A stretch of DNA of 40,060 nucleotides from Candidatus Aminicenantota bacterium. Its GTDB lineage: Bacteria; Acidobacteriota; Aminicenantia; UBA2199. Shown in pieces: positions 1 to 9,300 of this stretch. Made by a program: the position numbers and the translations under genes. Position 1 is the first letter of the stretch, and each line of letters begins with the position of its first letter. The notes beneath the pieces were generated by a model. It was not told the origin of the DNA and ran no database searches. It saw only the letters and a program-made list of their open reading frames with translations. The stretch lies in contig JAPKZK010000050.1 in NCBI GenBank assembly GCA_026393835.1, positions 1-40,060 on the forward strand. The letters run 5' to 3'.

Positions 1-529
1 GGGGAAATAGGGCCGGGCGATTGGGATAACCGCTGCGTAATTGCCGAAGCAGCGATATTAATGTATCCCCCACCAATGAATCCACTTCATCGATAAACAG
101 TACTACCGGTTTTTCGCTTTGACGGCACCAGAGGGATAATAAGTGACTGAGAGCGGAAAATGCCCCCCGTTGTTCGATGACGTCTTTCCACTTCTCCTCT
201 AAAAAAGAATCGCTGAGGCGATTATTGGCATCGTCCGCAAGGGTACCCATAATAGACCGCATTCCTTCCTTTACATTTTCCCTTGCTGCCTGCGCACTTT
301 CAATATTGGTGTAAAGGGTTTTGTATTTTCCCTGTTTGTTAAGGAAATCCATCAATGCCAATAGAAAAGAGGTTTTACCCGTTTGGCGGGGGGCGTGCAG
401 TATAAAGTACTTCTCCTGCCGGATGAGAGTCTGGATTTCGTCAAGATCGAAACGGCTTAAAGGGTCGATGCAATAGTTTTTTCCCGGTCTAACCGGCCCG
501 GCGGTATTAAAAAATCGTTCTATTTTCAT
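1..529 (-). CDS. AAA-like ATPase, N-terminal part only (cut by window edge)
   Basis: This minus-strand reading frame starts at the ATG at 529 and stays open to the window start, so only the N-terminal 176 residues are present. It matches the neighbouring gene at 788-2413 almost residue for residue, including the Walker A motif APRQTGKT near residue 46 and the Walker B motif VVLFIDEVD near residue 143. The start is supported by AGGTGA about 7 nt upstream and by a promoter shared with the neighbour. The intact copy carries a C-terminal PD-(D/E)XK-like domain, so this one probably does too, but that part is outside the window. The two genes form a tandem duplication with an offset of about 1,884 bp. 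The cellular role of this family is not known to me. Confidence 0.75.
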   Translation of the reverse strand, partial: MKIERFFNTAGPVRPGKNYCIDPLSRFDLDEIQTLIRQEKYFILHAPRQTGKTSFLLALMDFLNKQGKYKTLYTNIESAQAARENVKEGMRSIMGTLADDANNRLSDSFLEEKWKDVIEQRGAFSALSHLLSLWCRQSEKPVVLFIDEVDSLVGDTLISLLRQLRSGYPNRPALFP

Positions 530-548
530 TTCTATTCACCTTTCCCTC

Positions 549-577
549 ATTATAAACCAAATTGTCTGCAAAGTAAA
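549..577 (-). promoter_or_regulatory. Promoter of the partial ATPase gene
   Basis: On the minus strand TTTACT (572-577) and TATAAT (549-554) are separated by 17 nt, about 20 nt before the ATG at 529. The same arrangement is kept in the duplicate at 2433-2461. Confidence 0.5.
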
Positions 578-704
578 ACCCCCCCTAATACCCCCTGACA
601 AAAATTATAAGAGAAGTTGCCTTGCAGACGAATTTTCTTCGAGTGGAAAGGTTTCCCTAACCGGATTAAGCAGCCAAAAAAAATTGTCCAAGAACGAACA
701 CGCG

Positions 705-736
705 CCACGGACGAACACGGACAACTCACGGACAGG
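705..736 (+). repeat. Interspersed CACGGAC element, copy 1
   Basis: A 32-nt intergenic stretch beginning CCACGGACGAACACGG and ending CACGGACAGG. Nearly the same stretch occurs at 2587-2618 as part of the ATPase duplication. Related versions lie at 36974-37002 and, inverted, at 37351-37379 around cas2. Confidence 0.55.
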
Positions 737-787
737 TACTCGCATTAATCTTCCCAGAAAGAAAATGCATCCGAGGGTGTTTGACGC

Positions 788-2413
788 TCACATACCGTAG
801 ATATTAATCTTTACGTCCTTGAAGGTCCCGGTTTTTTTAAATAATTTTTCTCGCCACGGTTTTTTGGTGGATGGGTTAAAGATCAATAAATAACCTTCTT
901 TTGCGCCGCATTTATCCATATAGGTGTAAGTCTGTTCCAGCCCTTGTTTAATGGTGGCCTGTAAGCTGCCGTGAAGCAATTTCAACTCCACCACGGCTTG
1001 CTGGGCCTTGTAAAACCTGGAATAGTGATCTCCGGGTAAATTTTTATCGATATTTAAGGGCCAAATCACCAATAGATCGGTGCGCATGCGCCCCAGGCCG
1101 TACTCCCGTTCGACCCGTCCTCCGCCGTTGACGATTCTTTGCAAAAATGCCTGTAATAATAATTGCGCCCCGGCTTCTGCGTAATCGAAACCATCTACCC
1201 AGCTTTCAAAATGTTTCCGGAAGAAGTCTTGAAACGCCGTTAATAATTGATCCATATCCAGGCGACCATCCGCCGTCATGTACCAGGATGCTTCCTGGAC
1301 CATAGTTGCTTGGGCACTGTTGGTCAATTGCCTGGGGATGATTTCTTGATATATGCGGTTGGCGATGGCCAATTGCGGTTTTCTTTTGATCAGGCCTAAG
1401 TCCACTGCATAGTCGATATCGTCTTCGGGTATTTCTTCGATGTCCCCGGAACCCACCAGGAGGGGCATCAGAACTCCTTTAACCCTTTCTTCCTTTAATT
1501 TATCGGTTAATTGATCCAGGTGGGTTTCCCGGCGTAATATGAGATTCTCTTTGGCCTGTTGGATCATATCCACTGTAATCGCTTTGCCGCGGTCCTGTCC
1601 TTCTTTCATTTCGAAGCAGGCTTCATAAGCCACGGCATTGACGAGCCAGGGTTGCCCTTCGGTTAAATCCCAGACCAACGGGAATATGTCATTGGAAAAA
1701 TGTTGACCGGTTTCAGTGGTATGCTGTCCATATAACATTTTTATTTCTTCCAGGCTAAAATTCCCCAGTTTTAATGATTTCGCTTTGATATTAAAGGCGC
1801 TGCCGCCGGTGATGATTGCTTTCTCTATATCGGAATGCATGCGGTAATCCTTGACATCGCGAATACCGCATAATATAATACTCTGGGGAAATAGGGCCGG
1901 GCGATTGGGATAACCCCTGCGTAATTGGCGCAGCAGCGATATCAATGTATCTCCCACCAATGAATCCACTTCATCGATAAACAGCACCACCGGTTTCTCG
2001 CTTTGCCTGCACCAAAGCGATAATAAGTGCTTGAAGGCGGAAAATTCACCCCGTTGTTCAAGGATTTCTTGCCACTTCTCCTCTAAAAAAGAATCGTTTA
2101 GAAGATCTAAGGCATCTTCACTTAATGCATTCAAAATCGCTCGCATCCCTTCCTTTACATTTTCCCTGGCTGCTTGCGCACTTTCAAGGTTAGTATAAAG
2201 AGCTTTGTATTTTCCTTGCTTGTTGAGGAAATCTATCAAAGCCAATAGAAAGGAGGTTTTACCGGTTTGGCGGGGGGCATGAAGTATAAAGTATTTCTCC
2301 TGCCGGATGAGAGTCTGGATTTCGTCAAGATCAAACCGGCTCAAGGGATCGATACAATAATTCTTCAGCGGTCTAACCGGCCCGGCGGTATTAAAAAATC
2401 GTTCTATTTTCAT
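788..2413 (-). CDS. AAA-like ATPase with C-terminal PD-(D/E)XK-like domain
   Basis: The 541-residue protein opens with a P-loop ATPase domain. Walker A is APRQTGKT at residues 46-53, Walker B is VVLFIDEVD at about 143-151, and a helical region of the STAND/AAA_35 kind follows. The C-terminal part, about residues 430-520, has RTDLLVIW followed by AVVELKLL, the D...ExK spacing of PD-(D/E)XK nucleases and of the domain often fused to such ATPases. No transmembrane segment is visible. The start at 2413 has AGGTGA about 7 nt upstream and a good promoter. A second copy lies immediately downstream at 1-529 in the same orientation. The family is common and usually annotated only as AAA-like domain protein. 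Roles in defence or mobile-element biology are speculation. Confidence 0.85.
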   Translation of the reverse strand: MKIERFFNTAGPVRPLKNYCIDPLSRFDLDEIQTLIRQEKYFILHAPRQTGKTSFLLALIDFLNKQGKYKALYTNLESAQAARENVKEGMRAILNALSEDALDLLNDSFLEEKWQEILEQRGEFSAFKHLLSLWCRQSEKPVVLFIDEVDSLVGDTLISLLRQLRRGYPNRPALFPQSIILCGIRDVKDYRMHSDIEKAIITGGSAFNIKAKSLKLGNFSLEEIKMLYGQHTTETGQHFSNDIFPLVWDLTEGQPWLVNAVAYEACFEMKEGQDRGKAITVDMIQQAKENLILRRETHLDQLTDKLKEERVKGVLMPLLVGSGDIEEIPEDDIDYAVDLGLIKRKPQLAIANRIYQEIIPRQLTNSAQATMVQEASWYMTADGRLDMDQLLTAFQDFFRKHFESWVDGFDYAEAGAQLLLQAFLQRIVNGGGRVEREYGLGRMRTDLLVIWPLNIDKNLPGDHYSRFYKAQQAVVELKLLHGSLQATIKQGLEQTYTYMDKCGAKEGYLLIFNPSTKKPWREKLFKKTGTFKDVKINIYGM

Positions 2414-2432
2414 TTCTATTCACCTTTCCCTC

Positions 2433-2461
2433 ATTATAAACCAAATTGCCTGCAAAGTAAA
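2433..2461 (-). promoter_or_regulatory. Promoter of the ATPase gene 788-2413
   Basis: On the minus strand TTTACT (2456-2461) and TATAAT (2433-2438) are separated by 17 nt. The same elements are conserved in the duplicate copy at 549-577. Confidence 0.5.
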
Positions 2462-2586
2462 ACCCCCCTAAAACCCCCTGACAAAAATTATAAGAGAAGC
2501 GCCTTTCAGACGAATTTTCTTCGAGTGGAAAGGTATCCCTAACCGGGTTAGGCCGCCAAAAAAAATAGTCCAAGAACGAACACTCC

Positions 2587-2618
2587 CCACGGACGAATAG
2601 GGACAACTCACGGACAGG
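2587..2618 (+). repeat. Interspersed CACGGAC element, copy 2
   Basis: Thirty-two nt corresponding to 705-736, with a few substitutions. It marks the upstream end of the duplicated ATPase block, where similarity between the two copies fades. Confidence 0.5.
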
Positions 2619-2768
2619 AAGCTATTTGCTTTCTTTACTGTCACTATTCGATCAACTTTGATTATTGAAGTAACACGCAGATTAAACGGGAAGAATACTA
2701 AAATACTATCCCCTGTTTTCATTGAGGCGAAGGCATATTAATACTCCCGGCGATCCAAAATTTTCCAC

Positions 2769-2909
2769 TTAAATTCCAAGGACTTGCCTACAACGATTTA
2801 GCAACTCTTTATATTTTATCTTCATATTACCGGAAAGAAAACTGGTATCGATCAGATTCTCCCATCCGGAAAAGGCCCCAATGATTTTATCGATATGTCC
2901 TTTCTTCAT
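2769..2909 (-). pseudogene. hipA remnant (C-terminal tail only)
   Basis: This 46-codon frame encodes a segment with the pattern W-x2-LI-x2-SFLS-x3-K-x2-Y-x2-LL-x-R. I recognise it as the extreme C-terminus of HipA-type serine/threonine kinases. It follows hipB directly, and its ATG at 2909 overlaps the hipB stop at 2887 by 23 nt, as hipA usually follows hipB. The rest of the kinase, normally about 300-400 residues, is absent. I read this as an internal deletion that removed the toxin but kept its tail. The alternative is a short unrelated ORF. Identification rests on a short motif, so confidence is moderate. Confidence 0.5.
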
Positions 2910-3135
2910 TCTCCCTTGACATTAAGAATTCCAGCGCCGGACTTTCCAAACGAATTTTTATATTCAAGGCGTCCAGCACCTTCTTCAAACTTGAAAATTG
3001 CACGGTTTCTTTACCATGTTCGATATCGTAAATAACCGTCTTGCCGACGCCGGCAATATCCGCCAGCTCAAGCCGCGAAAGCCCACTGTGCTTTCGATGC
3101 AATGTTATGACACGCCAGATATCGCTATCTTCCAT
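2887..3135 (-). CDS. hipB: HipB-like helix-turn-helix regulator (solo antitoxin)
   Basis: An 82-residue XRE-family DNA-binding protein. The HTH spans about residues 15-60, with LSRLELADIAGVGKTVIYDIEHG forming helices 2-4 in the HipB style. The C-terminal NIKIRLESPALEFL fits the HipB dimer strand. In a normal module HipB neutralises the HipA kinase and represses its own operon. Here only the tail of hipA remains downstream, so it should now act as a free repressor, or as a neutraliser of a HipA encoded elsewhere. It has its own strong promoter and a dyad in the 5' region that could be its operator. Confidence 0.8.
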   Translation of the reverse strand: MEDSDIWRVITLHRKHSGLSRLELADIAGVGKTVIYDIEHGKETVQFSSLKKVLDALNIKIRLESPALEFLMSRENEERTYR

Positions 3136-3148
3136 TACCGCCTCATTT

Positions 3149-3166
3149 TTACCGCTTAAACAGTAA
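3149..3166. promoter_or_regulatory. Candidate HipB operator
   Basis: TTACCGCTTAAACAGTAA is an imperfect dyad (14 of 18 positions symmetric) lying between the hipB -10 box and the hipB start. It is well placed for autorepression. No binding-site consensus for this HipB is available to me. Confidence 0.35.
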
Positions 3167-3183
3167 TTTTTTAATTCAAACTG

Positions 3184-3212
3184 ATTTTACACCATCTGAA
3201 TTATATTGTCAA
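3184..3212 (-). promoter_or_regulatory. hipB promoter
   Basis: On the minus strand TTGACA (3207-3212), a 17-nt spacer and TAAAAT (3184-3189) make a near-consensus sigma70 promoter about 50 nt before the hipB ATG at 3135. Confidence 0.65.
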
Positions 3213-3236
3213 CAAAAAAATGCCGCTAAAGCGGCA
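3213..3236 (-). terminator. Hairpin with T-run on the minus strand, upstream of hipB
   Basis: TGCCGCT and AGCGGCA (3221-3227 and 3230-3236) form a tight hairpin. Read on the minus strand it is followed directly by seven T residues, like an intrinsic terminator. It sits just upstream of the hipB -35 box, so it would shield hipB from antisense read-through out of the next gene. Confidence 0.45.
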
Positions 3237-3328
3237 AGCGGTATTAAAAAATAAAAAAATGGGGAATTGCCATTGACCTTTCCGACTAAATGGTTTACTT
3301 TATAATTATAACAGGATAGGAGGTCAAT

Positions 3329-6300
3329 ATGAAAAAAAGGAACAACCTGTTAGTAACGCTTGCAACGTTGGGGTTCGCTGTAATGGTTTCGCTGTTTTTT
3401 ATCGCCGCTTGCAACGGCGGCAGGAACGAACTCGACGCCAAAGATAGGATAGGAGGTAATAAAAACATGATGGATCAAAATGACCGCTTCGACTATGAGA
3501 AGCTGTGGAATGAAGTGCAAGACTTCACCAACCAGGGCCTACCGAAATCTGCCCTGGAAGTCGTCGAAAAGATATATAAAACCGCCAAAGACAATAAAAA
3601 TGCCGCCGAAATTATTAAGGCCCTCATCCATAAATTGCGGTTCATCCAGGAAGTGGAAGAAGATTCTTTCCTTAAGATTTATAACCAATTAACCGGCGAA
3701 CTGGACCAAAGCCAATTCCCCATCACACCGGTTCTCCACTCCATGCTGGCGGAACAAACCTGGAGTTTTTATCAATCCAACCGCTATATGTTCCTGAATC
3801 GAACAAACATCGCGGATGCGGACATGAAACAAGACGATATCCGCACCTGGGACTTGAGAAAAATCGTCCAGGCAATCGTGGATCATTATCAAAAATCCCT
3901 GGCCGATCCGGAAAACGCTAAGAAAACGAAGATCGATATCTATGACAAAATATTGATCCCGGGGACAGACAGTCGAAAATACCGGCCTACCCTCTACGAT
4001 TTCCTGGCCCACCGGGCCATCGACTTTTTCATGGACAGCGAATCCGGCCTGATTCAACCGGTGTACCGTTTCTCATTAAATAAAGAAGAATATTTCAGCG
4101 ATGTCCACGAATTCGCTAAACTGGAAATCGCCACCCTCGACCCCATGGCCTTTCATTATTACGCCCTTACCGGCCTGCAAAACCTGGTTAAATTCCATCT
4201 AAACGACGAAAAGCCCGACGCCCTGGTGGATGTGGATCTGAAACGGCTCCAGTTCCTTTACCGCGAGGCGGTTCTCAGTAATAAAGAGATCCTCTACGAA
4301 AAAATGCTGCGGCAAATGATCGAAACTTACGGCGACTCGCCGGCGGCCGCCGACATTTACTATGAACTGGCGTCATATTACGACAACCTGGGGAATAAAT
4401 TCAAACCCACTCCCCCCACATATCCTGTTGGCCCCAAAGGCGCCGTTGAGGCGCAGCCGCAGGAACAATACAAGTGGTTGAAAAAGAAAGCCCATGACCT
4501 GTGCGGCGAAGCCGTTAAAAAATACCCCGGCTCCCCCGGCGCCCGGAACTGCAGCGACTTGATCAACCGGATCGAAGGCGGCCAACTGGATATTATCGTT
4601 GAAAACGCCGCCGCCGTACGGACCGCCTCCCCAGCGCTGGTCAAATATCGAAACCTTACTAAAATTTATTTGAAAATCGTCAAAACCGACAGGGACGAAA
4701 TTCAAAAGAAAAACAACCTGCGGATCGACGAACTGGTGGATTTTTATAAAAAGAAATCGACTGCAGCCGCCTGGGAAACCACACTGGTAGACGACGGCGA
4801 TTTCCAGGAACACTCGGCTGAAATGAAAGTCCCGGGCCTGGAACCCGGGGAATATGTCCTGCTGGGTTCCAACAACAGCGCGTTCGATTTTGATGAAAAT
4901 CAGCTCCATGCCGTTACCTACAGTTTCCTTACAGTCTCCGACATCGCTTACGTCCAGCGCAACCGGGGGAATGACGGGTTGGACTTTTACCTCATGAACC
5001 GGCAGACCGGCCAACCCCTGGCCAATGCCAGAGCCCAGGCCTGGTCCCAGGAATACAGCAAGTGGTCTCACGCCTATGTCCCCAAAAAAGGCCCCTTGTT
5101 TGAGACAGATGCAAACGGGTACTTTAATATACCCCAATCTCATTTTGACAGGAATTCTTTTCAACTGGAGTTCATCGACAGCGCCGGCAAAGACCGCCTG
5201 TTTACCCAGCAAAACTTTTATTCCTACAGGCAAGGCGAGCCGTCCCCCAACCAGTGGCGCACCATTTTCTTCACCGACCGGGGCATTTACCGGCCCGGGC
5301 AAACCCTCTATTTTAAAGGCATCATGCTGCTGCTGGACAACAACAACGCCGAAAATACCCGCATCATGCCCAAACAACCCACCCGCGTCACCTTTTACGA
5401 CGTCAACCGCCAGGAAGTCGGTCACCTTGACGTGGTCACCAATGAATACGGGACCTTCAGCGGTACTTTTCAAACCCCCGTGGGCCGCCTGAACGGTAAC
5501 ATGACCATTTCCGACGGTTACGGCGGTACTACCTTTTCCGTTGAAGAGTACAAACGGCCCAAATTCCAGGTGCTTTTCGACCCCATGAAAGAGACCTACC
5601 GGCTGGACGATATGGTTACAGTCAAAGGCAGGGCCGCGGCCTACGCCGGGTACAATATCGACAACGCCGACGTTAAATACCGCGTCGTCAGGGAAGCGTT
5701 TTATCCCTACCCCTGGTATTGTTGGTACTGGCGCCCGCCCACCTCGCCCACCATGGAAATCCTTAACGACGTCGCCAAAACCGATGAAAAAGGGGAATTT
5801 CAAATCACTTTTAAAGCCGTCCCGGACCTCTCTCTTGCCAAAGAGACCCAACCGGCGTTCAATTTTACCGTCTATGCCGAGGTGACGGATGTCAATGGCG
5901 AGACCCAGCAGGCATCAAAGAAAACCCCCATCGGCTATACCGCGTTAAAAATAAGCATAAACCTGCCGGAACAACTGGATAGAGAGACGGATCAACCCAC
6001 CTTTACGCTGAATACCGCCACCCTTTCCGGCGACTTTGTCCCGGCTGCCGGTGAAATCGCTTTCTATAAATTAAAAGAACCCAACCGTGTGTTCCGGAAG
6101 AAATCCTGGGATGCGCCGGACCGGTTCACCATGAGTCAAGACGATTACTATAAACTATTTCCCCATGACGGCTATGCCAATGAAGATAACTCCCGCAACT
6201 GGGAAAAAGAGAAAAAGGTATTTAGCGGTCACTTCGATACCGGGGAGGTCAAGGAATTAAAATTGTCAGACCTTAACCGCTGGGAAATCGGCAAATATGT

Positions 6301-9300
6301 CATGGAGATGACCTCCGGGGACAGGTACGGCAATCCCGTGAAAGAGGTAATCTATTTCACTCTCTACTCCGCGAAAGGGAAAAACACGCCCGGTAAGGAG
6401 TTGGGATGGTTTATCGTTCCAAAAAGCGTCGTGGAACCCGGGGAAACGGCGGCGCTTTTACTGGGGTCGGCGGAGCAGGGCGTCCGGGTGCTCTATGAAA
6501 TCGAGTACCGGGGCAAAATCCTGGAAAAGAAACTCGTGGAATTGAACAATGAGCAAAAGCGAATCGAGATTCCCATCCTGGAAAAATACCGGGGCAACAT
6601 CGGGGTGCATCTTTTCTTTATCAAATTTAACCGCATCTTTACCTACAATCCCACTATTACCGTGCCCTGGTCCAATAAGGAACTGGATATCGCTTTTGAA
6701 ACTTTCAGGAACAAGTTAACGCCCGGGGCGCAAGAGGAGTGGCGGCTAAAAATCCGCGGCAAAAAAGGCAAGGGTCCTAAAGGCGAACCCGGGGGAAAAG
6801 TCGAGGCCGAGATGCTGGCCACGCTGTACGACGCCTCATTGGATGCTTTCAGGCCCCTTTATTGGGATTTTAGCGTCTATCCTTTCTATTATTCCCGGTA
6901 CCTGTGGGAAAGCAATGACTATTTTAGTACAGTGGGCACATCCCGCATTGGGACGCTGCAAAAACCCTCCGATTACTACGCCAGGATGTATGATGAGTTG
7001 AATTGGTTCGATTTTAGTTGGTGGGGCGGAGGCCGTTACAGGCTCCAGAGGGTCGGTTCCGGCGCGATTCCCCCGCCCGCCCCGGGAATGGTGCGGCAGC
7101 CTTCGCCAGTGGCGCTGGCTGAAAGTGCGCCGGCCATGGATAATATGATGGAGGGGACCGCCTCGATAAAGATGTCAGCCAAAAAGAAAAACGGCGATAA
7201 GGATGAGACTGCCAGGTCTATCTCCGGCGAAGCGGGGGGAGGGAAAACACCGGGCCAGGAACCCCCCGCCGATAAGGCCGGGGTCGATCTGTCTACGGTC
7301 AAAGCCCGCGTCAATTTCCAGGAAACCGCTTTTTTCTATCCCCACTTGAAAACCAATCCCGAAGGGGAAATCATCATTAGCTTCACCATCCCCGAAGCCC
7401 TGACCAAATGGAAAATGATGGGTTTCGGCCATACCCGGGACCTTAAGTACGGGTTTGTCTCCAATGAACTGGTAACGCAGAAAGAGTTAATGGTGGTTCC
7501 CAATGCCCCGCGGTTCTTCAGGGAAGGTGATACGCTGGAACTGGCCACTAAAATTACCAACCTCTCGGAAGGCGAACTTACGGGCAATGTACAACTCATG
7601 CTTTTTGACGCGGCCACCATGCAGCCGGTGGATGCCAAATTCAAAAACGACAACGCCGGCAGGACTTTTAAAGCCTTGAAAGGCCAGAGCGACCGCGTCA
7701 GTTGGACCATTCGCATTCCCGACGATGTGGATGCGGTTATTTACCGCATCGTGGCCAAGTCCGGGCAATTTTCCGACGGCGAGGAGCAGGCGGTTCCCAT
7801 CCTGAAGAACCGTATGTTGGTGACCGAATCCCTGCCGCTGCCGGTGCGCTCGAAACAAACGAAAGATTTCCAATTTCAAAAACTGGTTGATGCGTCAAGT
7901 TCCACCACCATTAAAAACCATAAATTAACCCTGGAATTTACTTCCAACCCGGTCTGGTATGCGGTCCAGGCCCTGCCTTACCTTATGGAGTATCCTTATG
8001 AGTGTATGGAACAGGTATTCAGCCGGTATTACGCCAACAGTATTGCATCTTATATCGTTAATTCCAATCCCCGGATCAAGCGGGTATTCGAGATATGGCA
8101 AAGCGCGCAGGGCACCGCGGGCGGCAATGCGCTGTTGTCCAACCTGGAAAAAAACCAGGAGTTAAAGACCTTGATGTTGGAAGAGACGCCGTGGGTTTTG
8201 AACGCCAAAGATGAAACCGAACGAAAACGCCGCATCGCGCTGCTGTTCGACCTGGCTAAAATGTCGGTTCAATTGGACAGCGCATTGAAAAAATTGGTGG
8301 ACGGGCAAATGCCTTCGGGCGCCTGGGCCTGGTTTAACGGCATGTATGAGAACCGGTACATCACCCAGTATATTGTTTCCGGTTTTGCCCACCTGAAGCG
8401 TTTAAAAGTGATCGATGCCAGGGGCGATAAAAAAATATGGAACATGCTGCAGAATGCGGTTCCTTACCTGGACCGGAAAATCAAGGAAGATTATGAATGG
8501 CTGCTAAAATACAAAGTGAAATTGGAGGATATGCAAATTAGTTATCTGCAAATACATTATTTATATGTGCGCGGTTATTTCAAGGATATCCCCATGGATG
8601 ACGGCATTAAGACAGCTTTTGAGTATTACAAAGGCCAGGCGGAAAAGTATTGGTTGAGGTTTAACAAGTACATGCAGGGAATGATTGCCCTGGCCCTGGA
8701 ACGGTACGATAACCACAAGACTGCTGTGGCCATTGTCAATTCCATCAAGGAATATGCCCTCTATTCCGAAGAGATGGGTATGTACTGGAAGGAAAGTTGG
8801 GGTTATTATTGGTATCAGTCCGCCATTGAGACCCAGGCGCTTTTGATCGAGGTATTCGATGAAGTCCTGGGGGACAAGGAAGCGGTAGACGGTATGAAAA
8901 CATGGCTGCTGAAACAAAAGCAAACCCAGGATTGGGGCACCACCAAGGCCACGGCCAATGCGTGTTACGCGCTGCTGCTCAAAGGCGAGGACTGGTTGGC
9001 CGAGAATCAGCCCCCGGAAATTACCATGGGTAAGACGAAAAAAATAACCATTGAGCCGCAGAAGATGGATGATGTGAAAGTTGAAGCCGGTACGGGTTAT
9101 TTTAAGACTTCCTGGTCGGGCGGCGATGTGAGCCCGGACATGGGATATATCACCATCAAGAATAACAATAACGTTGCTGCCTGGGGCAGTCTTTACTGGC
9201 AGTACTTTGAGAACCTGGACAAGATCACGCCCGCGGAAACGCCGCTGCAATTAAAGAAACAGCTTTTCATCGAGCGGCCTTCCGGTACGGGTCCGGTGTT

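Noticed and set aside
4373..5851. Minus-strand open frame of 492 codons inside the A2M gene
   Set aside because: It is antisense to recognisable A2M domains, has a composition typical of a shadow frame and no ribosome site.
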